A program made the position numbers and the translations under genes. A DNA stretch of 56,382 bases from Paludisphaera rhizosphaerae. Its GTDB lineage: Bacteria > Planctomycetota > Planctomycetia > Isosphaerales > Isosphaeraceae. The notes beneath the pieces were generated by a model. The model ran no database searches and was not told the DNA's origin. It was given only the letters and a program-made list of their open reading frames with translations. The stretch is from positions 1-56,382 of the forward strand of contig NZ_JAALCR010000033.1 of assembly GCF_011065895.1 (NCBI RefSeq), written 5' to 3'. Positions 51,189 to 56,382 of this stretch are shown in pieces (the first letter of the stretch is position 1; each line of letters opens with the position of its first letter).

Positions 51189-51385
51189 ACCAGGCAGCGA
51201 AATGGACGCCGGAGCGGATCGAGAACGCGAGGCTCTCGCTGTTGGTCCGCATGACGAACCAGGGCCTCACCTATCGAGCCATCGGCCAGGTTCTTGGGAT
51301 CTCTCCGTCGACGGTCTGTCGGACGCTTCAGGCGATGCCTCCGGCAAAACGGATCGAGCTGGAGTCGCTCGACTGGCGGGTGTGA
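51185..51385 (+). CDS. Small HTH protein
   Basis: A 66-residue protein starting in an ATGA overlap with the previous gene. It is mostly one helix-turn-helix, LTYRAIGQVLGISPSTVCRT, as in small sigma-like or recombination-directionality proteins. It precedes the tape-measure-like gene by 44 bp. Confidence 0.65.
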   Translation: MNQAAKWTPERIENARLSLLVRMTNQGLTYRAIGQVLGISPSTVCRTLQAMPPAKRIELESLDWRV

Positions 51386-51429
51386 GTTCGGTCCTGAACT
51401 GAGGTGGATCAAGTGCAAGGGGGTGGCTG

Positions 51430-53091
51430 ATGGCGACGATCGGCAATATCAACGTCGGTATGGTGCTAGACGCGTCCGGGTTCGCCCGGGGGCTCGGCGA
51501 GGCGGGCGCTGAGGTCAAAGGGTTCCAGGGAAACGTGGTTGGCCTGGGGTCGACGCTCAGGGGACTCGCCGTTGGATTCGGCGCGCTGAAGGTTGGAACG
51601 TTCCTGTTCGACGCAGCGAAGCAAGCGGCTCACGCGCAAGAGGCGATCAATTCGCTCAGCATCGTCTTCGGCGACGAGGCCGGCAAGATGCAGATGTTCG
51701 CCAGCGACATGGCGAAGAGCTTCAACGTCGGCGTGAACTCGATGCTGGATGCTCAGAACCAAATCGGGAGCATCTTCCAGGGGGCGGGGTTCAAGGGTGG
51801 CGACGTCAAGGATATGACCGAGGGCCTGACGAAGATCGCCATGGACATGGCGCGTCTCAAGGATACATCGTTCGAATTGAGCAAGGATAAATTCCTGTCG
51901 GGGCTGTCTGGAGAACAGGAGCCGCTGAAGGCGTTCGGCATCGTCTTCGACGAGGCTACGGTGAAGGCCAAGGGCCTCGAGATGGGGCTCGGGGGCCTGG
52001 GTCACGAGTTGACGGCTCAGGAGAAGGTTCTAGCGCGATACGCCATCTTCGTCGACAAGACCAAGTTCGCAATGGGCACGGCGGCTCGCGAGGCGACGGG
52101 GGCTGCGGCCCAATTCGAGTCGCTGGGCGGGGCCTGGGAAAATCTGTCCGTCACTATTGGCGAGACGTTCGCTCCGGCTCTGGGGAATTTCCTGGGAGAC
52201 CTGTCAACGGGCTTGATGACCGTCGACAAGCTGTGGAAGGACAATGAGGCTTCAGCGACGACGTGGTTGACCGGCCTGACGGCGAATCTGGGGGTGGCGA
52301 CGACGGGTATGGGGGCGTTAGCCGAATCAGTCGGCCTCGTCGGCGACTCGATCGAAGGCGTCGGCGTCATGGTCAAGGACATGCAGGCGAAGACGACATG
52401 GGGAATCGGCAAGGGGGCCGGATTGCTGGGCTGGATCATTGGTGAGAACGACAGAACGCTGGCTGACGGCGGCTTCCTCAACAAGTTCGGAGTCGGCGAT
52501 TTCTTGAAGGTGTTCGGCGAGGATCTCGATCGACTATCCGACGAACAATCCGGCAAGCTTGGAGAGGCACTGATCGGACCGGCCTTCTCGGAGCGGATCA
52601 AGAATTCGTTCGACGAGATTCGGGCTGAAGCCGAGCGAACTCGCCAGGCCCTCGCGAGCAAGCCGATCCTGATTCCGATGCTGCCGCAGCGCATCATGAC
52701 GAAGATGCAGCCGATGCCGCTGGGCATGGGCATGGCTCAACTCGCCACTGGATTCCCTGGCCAGATGGGTATGGGAGGCCTGGGAGCGATCGGCGGTATG
52801 GGTGCCATGGCGATGGGGGCGAACAACCTCATCAACGCGGGCATGGGCGGCGCGATCGGGCTGACCAACCCCCTGTCCAACTCCCCGATGTTCAGCGCGG
52901 CCTATCGCCGTGGATCGGCCGAAGCCGCGTCGGCTGAGACACGCCTACGCTACGGCGGCGGTAAGAACGACGTCGCCAACAACACGCGGCGTACGGCCGT
53001 CGCCGTCGAGAAGATCGCGACGAAACAAGAGCGTGAGGCGTCGAAGGCTCAGGCGTCCATCGACATGGCAACCCGGCTCGACTGGAGTTGA
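51430..53091 (+). CDS. Tape-measure-like phage protein
   Basis: The 553-residue protein resembles phage tail tape-measure or minor-tail proteins: an N-terminal coiled/alpha region, ANINSLSIVFGDEAGKM-type sequence (here INSLSIVFGDEAGKM), LTAQEKVLARYAIFVDKT, repeated Gly/Met-rich hydrophobic segments near 420-490, and a basic C-terminus. Tape measures set tail length, yet no tail tube, sheath or assembly chaperone genes accompany it. It may instead be used in particle assembly or be a leftover. GGGGG precedes ATG 51430. A strong terminator lies 73 bp after the stop. Confidence 0.75.
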   Translation: MATIGNINVGMVLDASGFARGLGEAGAEVKGFQGNVVGLGSTLRGLAVGFGALKVGTFLFDAAKQAAHAQEAINSLSIVFGDEAGKMQMFASDMAKSFNVGVNSMLDAQNQIGSIFQGAGFKGGDVKDMTEGLTKIAMDMARLKDTSFELSKDKFLSGLSGEQEPLKAFGIVFDEATVKAKGLEMGLGGLGHELTAQEKVLARYAIFVDKTKFAMGTAAREATGAAAQFESLGGAWENLSVTIGETFAPALGNFLGDLSTGLMTVDKLWKDNEASATTWLTGLTANLGVATTGMGALAESVGLVGDSIEGVGVMVKDMQAKTTWGIGKGAGLLGWIIGENDRTLADGGFLNKFGVGDFLKVFGEDLDRLSDEQSGKLGEALIGPAFSERIKNSFDEIRAEAERTRQALASKPILIPMLPQRIMTKMQPMPLGMGMAQLATGFPGQMGMGGLGAIGGMGAMAMGANNLINAGMGGAIGLTNPLSNSPMFSAAYRRGSAEAASAETRLRYGGGKNDVANNTRRTAVAVEKIATKQEREASKAQASIDMATRLDWS

Positions 53092-53163
53092 TTCAAGAGC
53101 CGCCAGCGAGGTCATCGAGAAGGCTGACGGAATCGATGGGGCATCCCGCTTCCGACGCCACCA

Positions 53164-53189
53164 ACCCCGCTTCGCCAGCGGGGTTTTTT
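53164..53189 (+). terminator. Strong rho-independent terminator
   Basis: ACCCCGC (53164-53170) pairs with GCGGGGT (53178-53184) around a 7-nt loop, followed by a run of T to 53189. It ends the late operon, 73 bp after the tape-measure-like stop. Confidence 0.9.
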
Positions 53190-53350
53190 CATGCGCGGCA
53201 CGAACCTCGAAACAGCGTCGGTAGTCTACTGGTTGAACACTCGATACTCGACCGAATCACGAGAATACCGCGTGTTTTCGTTATGGCAGTGAATACGCAA
53301 GGTGTTTGATTTCAATGGCTTATACCGTTGTACGTGTACAGATAGACCCT

Positions 53351-53396
53351 CTTGGGAGCAGGAGAGCGTCGGTTCAAATCCGACCGTCCCGACTGG
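53351..53396 (+). repeat. attR, 46-bp direct repeat (right copy)
   Basis: Identical to 39181-39226. The sequence to its left is element DNA, so this copy is only a tRNA-Pro fragment without its 5' half. Confidence 0.95.
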
Positions 53397-53424
53397 ATGA
53401 AATCTTGATGAACGGAGGATGAGC

Positions 53425-53499
53425 ATGACTCAACGCCGCGACCGCGACCGCTGGAAACGCCGACTCCCGCAATTCGGCCGAAACGGGGTCGTGGTGTAA
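53425..53499 (+). CDS. Possible 24-aa leader peptide
   Basis: ATG 53425 has a perfect GGAGG six bases upstream. The frame encodes 24 residues rich in Arg, starting MTQRRDRDRWKRR, and stops inside tRNA-Lys(TTT). It may be a chance frame. The ribosome binding site is unusually strong for a non-coding gap. Confidence 0.2.
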   Translation: MTQRRDRDRWKRRLPQFGRNGVVV

Positions 53500-53556
53500 C
53501 GGTCGCACATCGGCCTTTTAAGCCGGGAGGTGGGGGTTCAAATCCCTCCGGCCCCA
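53485..53556 (+). tRNA. tRNA-Lys (TTT)
   Basis: Acceptor GGGGTCG/CGGCCCC, anticodon loop CTTTTAA, T arm GGGGG/CCCTC. First array gene right of the element. No encoded CCA. Confidence 0.92.
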
Positions 53557-53570
53557 TGACGAAGCAAGTC

Positions 53571-53641
53571 CGGCCCGCAGCTCCGAGGCGGAGCCCCCGG
53601 CCGATAACCGGGAGGGGGAGGTTCGAGTCCTCCCGGGCCGA
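53571..53641 (+). tRNA. tRNA-Ile (GAT), with C at position 33
   Basis: Acceptor CGGCCCG/CGGGCCG, anticodon stem CCCGG/CCGGG. The loop CCGATAA has C instead of the near-universal U at position 33. The D loop is only five bases long. Function is uncertain. Confidence 0.75.
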
Positions 53642-53651
53642 TCGAAACGAC

Positions 53652-53724
53652 GGGACCAAAGTGCTAGCGGCAGCATCCCTGGCTCTTAACCAGGCGGGTG
53701 AGGGTTCGAGCCCCTCTGGTCCCA
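53652..53724 (+). tRNA. tRNA-Lys (CTT)
   Basis: Acceptor GGGACCA/TGGTCCC, anticodon loop CTCTTAA on CCTGG/CCAGG. CT follows the discriminator A. Confidence 0.92.
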
Positions 53725-53741
53725 CTCGGCGAAAACGAAAC

Positions 53742-53813
53742 GCACTGGGGGTCCGACCGGACGGACGCCGCCCTCGTAAGGCGGAGGAGCGGGTTCGACT
53801 CCCGCCCGGTGCT
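53742..53813 (+). tRNA. tRNA-Thr (CGT)
   Basis: Acceptor GCACTGG/CCGGTGC, loop CTCGTAA on CCGCC/GGCGG, T arm GCGGG/CCCGC. Confidence 0.92.
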
Positions 53814-53884
53814 CTCGGCTCTTTGACAACCCGGCGTCGGCGAACGAATGAACGAATGATGTCACGATCGATCGACCGAAAGAC

Positions 53885-53955
53885 GCGCCCATGATGTAAC
53901 GGAAGCCTACCGTCTTGCCATGGCGGACGCGCGGGTTCGACTCCCGCTGGGCGCT
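53885..53955 (+). tRNA. tRNA-Gly (GCC)
   Basis: Acceptor GCGCCCA/TGGGCGC, loop TTGCCAT. The anticodon stem CCGTC/GGCGG has one T-G wobble. Confidence 0.92.
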
Positions 53956-53992
53956 CTCCTTTCCTCAGATCGTCGCGAACGAAATATGCAGA

Positions 53993-54073
53993 TCCAGGGT
54001 GGCGAAACGGTAGCCGCACTCCACTGTTAATGGAGCGCCCTCGGGCGTGGGGGTTCAAATCCCTCCCCTGGAG
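53993..54073 (+). tRNA. tRNA with Asn anticodon (GTT) and long variable arm
   Basis: Acceptor TCCAGGG/CCCTGGA, loop CTGTTAA on CTCCA/TGGAG. The variable region is a 13-nt stem-loop (CGCCC/GGGCG), as in Ser, Leu or Tyr tRNAs and not normal for Asn. 81 nt long. Confidence 0.82.
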
Positions 54074-54088
54074 CTGAGCGAGCGATAC

Positions 54089-54172
54089 GGAAGGGCAAGC
54101 CGACCGGCGACGGCGTCCGACTCGAACTCGGGTGAGCGATGAGCCTTGGGGGTTCGACTCCCTCCCCTTCCG
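54089..54172 (+). tRNA. tRNA-Ser (CGA)
   Basis: Acceptor GGAAGGG/CCCTTCC, loop CTCGAAC, long variable arm and discriminator G, as expected for Ser. Confidence 0.9.
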
Positions 54173-54182
54173 CTGGATGATT

Positions 54183-54253
54183 GCGTCCCTGGCCGAGCGG
54201 TCAGGCCCCGGCTTCCCACGCCGGACAGGCGGGTTCGACTCCCGCGGGGCGCT
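54183..54253 (+). tRNA. tRNA-Gly (CCC)
   Basis: Acceptor GCGTCCC/GGGGCGC with a T-G pair, loop TTCCCAC on CCGGC/GCCGG. Only one base separates it from tRNA-Gln(TTG). Confidence 0.9.
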
Positions 54254-54254
54254 C

Positions 54255-54325
54255 TCGGGAATCGGCCAACGGCAGGCCCCCTGATTTTGGCTCAGGCAAT
54301 GGAGGTTCGAATCCTTCTTCCCGAA
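54255..54325 (+). tRNA. tRNA-Gln (TTG)
   Basis: Acceptor TCGGGAA/TTCCCGA, loop TTTTGGC on CCTGA/TCAGG. It abuts tRNA-Gln(CTG) with no spacer, so processing must cut precisely between them. Confidence 0.9.
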
Positions 54326-54399
54326 TCCGGGGCGGTCGCGGCTGGTCGCGACGCCAGGCTCTGAACCTGGAGGCGTTGGTTCGATTCCAGCCCCCGGAA
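54326..54399 (+). tRNA. tRNA-Gln (CTG)
   Basis: Acceptor TCCGGGG/CCCCGGA, loop CTCTGAA on CCAGG/CCTGG, T arm GTTGG/CCAGC. Confidence 0.92.
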
Positions 54400-54402
54400 C
54401 TG

Positions 54403-54505
54403 AGAGTCCGTCCCACGAGGGCCGGGGACTGTCCCAATTTTGCGAAGTTTGCGAAGCAAAATGGGACTGTCCCCCTCTCCCCGAAGCCCTGTTGGGACGG
54501 ACTCT
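54403..54505. repeat. REP/MITE-like nested palindrome within the array
   Basis: A perfect 13-bp terminal inverted repeat (AGAGTCCGTCCCA at 54403, TGGGACGGACTCT at 54493) encloses AGGGC/GCCCT and an inner hairpin of GGGGACTGTCCC type around 54424-54474. The element is 103 bp with no open frame, and lies between tRNA-Gln and tRNA-Leu. Confidence 0.85.
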
Positions 54506-54518
54506 GATCGGATCGTAC

Positions 54519-54592
54519 GGCTCGGTAGGCAACTGGAAGACCACTCTCGTTCAGACCGAGAGATGCTGAGGGTTCGAATCCCTCCTGAGCCA
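54519..54592 (+). tRNA. tRNA with Leu anticodon (CAG) but short variable arm
   Basis: Acceptor GGCTCGG/CTGAGCC, loop TTCAGAC on TCTCG/CGAGA, T arm GAGGG/CCCTC. The variable region is only 6 nt, whereas bacterial Leu tRNAs normally have a long arm. Confidence 0.8.
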
Positions 54593-54603
54593 TCGCGAAG
54601 TAC

Positions 54604-54678
54604 GCCCTTGTGGAGCAGCCCGGAGTGCTCGCCGCTCTGTCGAAGCGGAGGCCGCGGGTTCAAATCCCGCCGGGGGCG
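54604..54678 (+). tRNA. tRNA-Asp (GTC)
   Basis: Acceptor GCCCTTG/CGGGGGC with two T-G pairs, loop CTGTCGA on CCGCT/AGCGG, T-loop TTCAAAT. Confidence 0.9.
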
Positions 54679-54721
54679 CTGGCTTGATCGGTTCGGTGTA
54701 TCGGAGAGCTTTCATGCAAGA

Positions 54722-54791
54722 CCCAGGCGCGGCCGGCGCCCGGCCGTCCCTCATGAGGACGGACCTCCCGGATCGACACCGGGGCCTGGGA
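54722..54791 (+). tRNA. tRNA-Met or tRNA-Ile2 (CAT)
   Basis: Acceptor CCCAGGC/GCCTGGG, loop CTCATGA on CGTCC/GGACG. The T-loop reads ATCGACA in place of TTCRANN. A CAT anticodon can be Met or lysidine-modified Ile, and sequence alone does not decide. Two bases separate it from the next tRNA. Confidence 0.75.
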
Positions 54792-54793
54792 CT

Positions 54794-54862
54794 CGCGGGC
54801 GGACCGGCGTCCTCCCCGGTCTCATAAGCCGGGAGCGATGGGTTCGACTCCCATGCCCGCAA
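54794..54862 (+). tRNA. Initiator-like tRNA-fMet (CAT)
   Basis: The acceptor CGCGGGC/GCCCGCA has a C1:A72 mismatch, the mark of bacterial initiator tRNA. Loop CTCATAA on CCGGT/GCCGG. Only two of the three G:C pairs next to the loop are kept (the third is T-G). The D arm is shortened. Confidence 0.78.
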
Positions 54863-54878
54863 TGCTCGTTCGTGATAC

Positions 54879-54952
54879 GGCACGGTAGGCAAACCGGCAA
54901 AGCCGCCAGGTCGAGAATCTGGTGCCTGTGGGTTCGACTCCCACCCGTGCTA
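54879..54952 (+). tRNA. tRNA with Leu anticodon (GAG), short variable arm
   Basis: Acceptor GGCACGG/CCGTGCT with G1-U72, loop TCGAGAA on CCAGG/TCTGG, so position 33 is C and the anticodon reads GAG. The variable arm is 5 nt. A different anticodon frame is conceivable. Confidence 0.7.
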
Positions 54953-54968
54953 CTCCGTTTCAAGCGAC

Positions 54969-55040
54969 CGTCCCGTGGTCCAACGGCTACGACTCCTGTC
55001 TTACAAACAGGAAACGGGGGTTCGATTCCCTCCGGGACGA
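54969..55040 (+). tRNA. tRNA-Val (TAC)
   Basis: Acceptor CGTCCCG/CGGGACG, loop CTTACAA on CCTGT/ACAGG. Confidence 0.92.
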
Positions 55041-55079
55041 CTGGCGAGGCTCCTCATGGATTGAGACCTTCGCCGAGAT

Positions 55080-55151
55080 GGGCGGCTGGTCCAACGGGAA
55101 GACGCCTGGTTTGCACCCAGGAGATCGGGGTTCGATTCCCCGGCCGGTCCA
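55080..55151 (+). tRNA. tRNA-Ala (TGC), irregular acceptor
   Basis: Loop TTTGCAC on CCTGG/CCAGG, T arm CGGGG/CCCCG. The acceptor GGGCGGC pairs with GCCGGTCC only if one G is bulged; that arrangement yields G3-U70, the Ala identity pair. Otherwise a G-G mismatch results. Confidence 0.78.
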
Positions 55152-55173
55152 CTGGTTCGATTCGAGGAACGAC

Positions 55174-55259
55174 GGAAGGCAGCCGGATACGGTTGGCCGG
55201 GCCTCTTTGCTAAAGAGTGCGCTCAGATGGGCGTGAGGGTTCGAATCCCTCGCCTTCCG
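55174..55259 (+). tRNA. tRNA-Ser (GCT)
   Basis: Acceptor GGAAGGC/GCCTTCC, loop TTGCTAA, long variable arm (CGCTCAGATGGGCG), discriminator G. Confidence 0.9.
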
Positions 55260-55267
55260 CTGTATTG

Positions 55268-55340
55268 GTCCTGGTGGTGAAACGGACGATCACACCTCGC
55301 TTCTAACGAGGCGTTCCGGGTTCGAATCCCGGCCGGGACG
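55268..55340 (+). tRNA. tRNA-Arg (TCT)
   Basis: Acceptor GTCCTGG/CCGGGAC, loop CTTCTAA on CCTCG/CGAGG, T arm CCGGG/CCCGG. Confidence 0.92.
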
Positions 55341-55362
55341 TCGAGGAGAGCGATCACACGAC

Positions 55363-55446
55363 GGAAGGGCCACCCGATCGGCGACGGGACCCGCTTGGAC
55401 GGCGGGCGAGCGACGAGCCTTGCGGGTTCGACTCCCGCCCCTTCCG
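55363..55446 (+). tRNA. tRNA-Ser (GGA)
   Basis: Acceptor GGAAGGG/CCCTTCC, loop TTGGACG on CCCGC/GCGGG, long variable arm, discriminator G. Its ends match those of tRNA-Ser(CGA). Confidence 0.9.
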
Positions 55447-55472
55447 CCTCGGCTGGATCAAGAGCAGGCAGA

Positions 55473-55525
55473 GCCCTCGGGGTGTGCCGGATTCGCACGC
55501 GACCCTCCGAAGGTCAAATCCGCCG
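55473..55525 (+). pseudogene. tRNA-Arg (CCG) remnant
   Basis: The stretch matches the 5' two thirds of the intact tRNA-Arg(CCG) gene at 55689, including the CTCCGAA loop and GTGCCGGAT D-arm region. It then loses the variable loop and the 5' T stem (GGTCAAATC follows the anticodon stem) and has no matching acceptor strand. Probably non-functional after a deletion. Confidence 0.65.
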
Positions 55526-55599
55526 TTCTCTGTGTGGAGTTCGTGGCGCATAAGTCGTTACTATTTAGGTCCTTGTGGAGATTATGAGAAATCGACAAT

Positions 55600-55669
55600 G
55601 TTCCTGAATTCCCGGATTTTGTTCCTAAATCACCCCCCTCGACGGGGATTCAGGAACAAATTCAGGAAC
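55600..55669. repeat. Nested inverted repeat, REP/MITE-like
   Basis: GTTCCTGAATT (55600-55610) pairs with AATTCAGGAAC (55659-55669). Inside, TTGTTCCTAAATC pairs with GATTCAGGAACAA with one mismatch. GTTCCT occurs twice and its complement twice. The unit lies between the tRNA-Arg remnant and intact tRNA-Arg(CCG). Confidence 0.8.
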
Positions 55670-55688
55670 ACGGACAATCGTCCTAGGA

Positions 55689-55759
55689 GCCCCCAGAGCG
55701 TGCCGGATGCGCGCGGCCCTCCGAAGGCCGAGGACCAGGTTCGACTCCTGGTGGGGGCA
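55689..55759 (+). tRNA. tRNA-Arg (CCG)
   Basis: Acceptor GCCCCCA/TGGGGGC, loop CTCCGAA on CGGCC/GGCCG, T arm CCAGG/CCTGG. Confidence 0.92.
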
Positions 55760-55764
55760 TCGTC

Positions 55765-55837
55765 GTCCTCGGAGTGTGAGGGATCCGCACCCAGCCCTGC
55801 GAAGGCTGTAGACCAGGTTCGACTCCTGGCGAGGACG
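55765..55837 (+). tRNA. tRNA-Arg (GCG)
   Basis: Acceptor GTCCTCG/CGAGGAC, loop CTGCGAA on CAGCC/GGCTG. Most bacteria decode CGY with ACG (inosine), so a GCG anticodon is uncommon. Last array gene. Confidence 0.88.
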
Positions 55838-55975
55838 CTCAAGAGGGCGGGGAGCCGCATGGATGGGACCGCCGAATTTCACGCCCTAGCACGAAATTGG
55901 TTGTAAACTTCCCGACGAGCCGACTTTGGCTCCAGGGTCGCTGCAACCGGGCGAATGGGTCGAAGGGGCACCGCG

Positions 55976-56382
55976 ATGCCTGAGTCGGAGTCAGCGAGAT
56001 CCGGCGGGCTGAAAATCCTCCTAGGGTTCGCCGTCGCCTTCGTCCTGGGCGGATACTTCAGCGTCCGGACTCCGTTCCTCTCGACGTTCTTCGGGGGCCT
56101 CAGCCCCATCGCGCTGGGCACGCGAGAGACGATCACGCGCCTCGAACGCGCCAGATCCGAGGCGGAAGGCCGCTGCAGCATCGTACAACTCGTCCTGGCC
56201 GGAAGCCGCGACCTCCATAGAAAGGTGGAGGGTCGCAGGCTGTATCTGGCCGCGAAGGTCGAGGCCGACGCGTTGATCGCGTCGTTCTCGGCGACCCTGC
56301 TTTGCGGCATTGATGAGAAGGAACTGGCCGCACTTCAGGAGATGGGGAAGACCGCCGAAGGACAGGTAAGGTCTTTCATCGT
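55976..56382 (+). CDS. Membrane-anchored hypothetical protein (3' truncated by window)
   Basis: An ATG at 55976 with AAGGGG nine bases upstream opens a frame that runs to the end of the window (135 codons seen). It has one membrane helix (LLGFAVAFVLGG) and then a Glu/Arg-rich helical stretch (TRLERARSEAEGRC), possibly a coiled coil. It lies 138 bp after the last tRNA. Function unknown. Confidence 0.7.
   Translation, partial: MPESESARSGGLKILLGFAVAFVLGGYFSVRTPFLSTFFGGLSPIALGTRETITRLERARSEAEGRCSIVQLVLAGSRDLHRKVEGRRLYLAAKVEADALIASFSATLLCGIDEKELAALQEMGKTAEGQVRSFI

Larger units (their letters stand above)
39181..53396 (+). mobile_element. 14.2-kb integrative element with capsid genes, in tRNA-Pro
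   Basis: The element is bounded by a perfect 46-bp direct repeat of the tRNA-Pro 3' part. A tyrosine integrase lies just inside the left end, as usual for tRNA-targeting elements. Gene content runs integrase, leftward accessory genes, rightward regulator and replication genes (HTH, ParB-like, primase-polymerase) and a capsid block (major capsid protein, prohead protease, tape-measure-like protein). No terminase, portal, head-tail connector, tail tube, baseplate or lysis gene is visible. This fits a phage satellite that borrows helper functions, or a prophage remnant. Outside the element the tRNA array continues on both sides. Confidence 0.88.

Noticed and set aside
39181-53396. Calling the element a complete prophage
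   Set aside because: Terminase, portal, tail tube and lysis genes are absent from every frame I read.
53312-54544. A 410-codon minus-strand frame across the tRNA array with repeated GVEPA/ GFEP-like peptides
   Set aside because: These peptides are the translated antisense of T arms and anticodon arms of tRNAs, a known source of spurious proteins.

Overview
The window is high-GC bacterial DNA that looks like a planctomycete chromosome, probably Isosphaeraceae-like. This is inferred from gene content and style and was not tested by any search. The first 38.4 kb is ordinary housekeeping and envelope DNA. The last 18 kb is a tRNA gene array interrupted by a 14.2-kb integrated element that carries phage-type capsid genes.

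Layout, left half. A DyP-type peroxidase and an unrecognised partner gene lie on the minus strand (35-2932). After a 1.15-kb gap comes an exported clan-A-like glycoside hydrolase (4088-6820). A three-gene exporter follows: an HlyD adaptor, an RbbA-like double-ATPase/permease fusion and a YhhJ-like permease (6924-12027). Converging on it is a Wzm/Wzt-type polysaccharide ABC exporter (12017-13724). Next are a thiamine-diphosphate enzyme with a twin-arginine-like leader, a sugar isomerase-like TIM barrel, a FabZ-like dehydratase, trmB, purF, proB and a proline-rich secreted protein. A complete 14-gene nuoA-N operon for respiratory complex I (22566-37977) is preceded by a good sigma-70-type promoter at 22316-22343. 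A VanZ-like membrane protein converges on nuoN.

Layout, right half. A tRNA array starts at 38836 with Phe, Glu, Trp and Pro(TGG). It resumes at 53485 with 22 more tRNA genes, one tRNA-Arg remnant and two REP/MITE-like palindromic elements, ending at 55837. Most array tRNAs lack an encoded CCA, and several have odd architecture: Leu anticodons on short-variable-arm bodies, an Asn anticodon on a long-variable-arm body, and an initiator-like tRNA with a C1:A72 mismatch. Between tRNA-Pro and tRNA-Lys sits an element bounded by a 46-bp direct repeat (39181-39226 and 53351-53396). The repeat is the 3' part of tRNA-Pro, from the anticodon loop onward, so integration restores the tRNA.

The element encodes, in order, a tyrosine integrase, a leftward accessory block, a regulatory/replication block (an excisionase-like HTH protein, a ParB-like protein, a primase-polymerase) and a late block with an HK97-type major capsid protein, a prohead protease, small HTH and zinc-type proteins and a tape-measure-like protein. 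I see no terminase, portal, tail tube or lysis gene. It could be a capsid-encoding phage satellite, or a reduced prophage. Its left and middle parts carry an unusual density of near-perfect palindromes, several of them inside coding sequences. This capsid-bearing island with its palindromes is the best candidate for something undescribed here. The window ends inside a membrane-anchored protein gene (55976-end).
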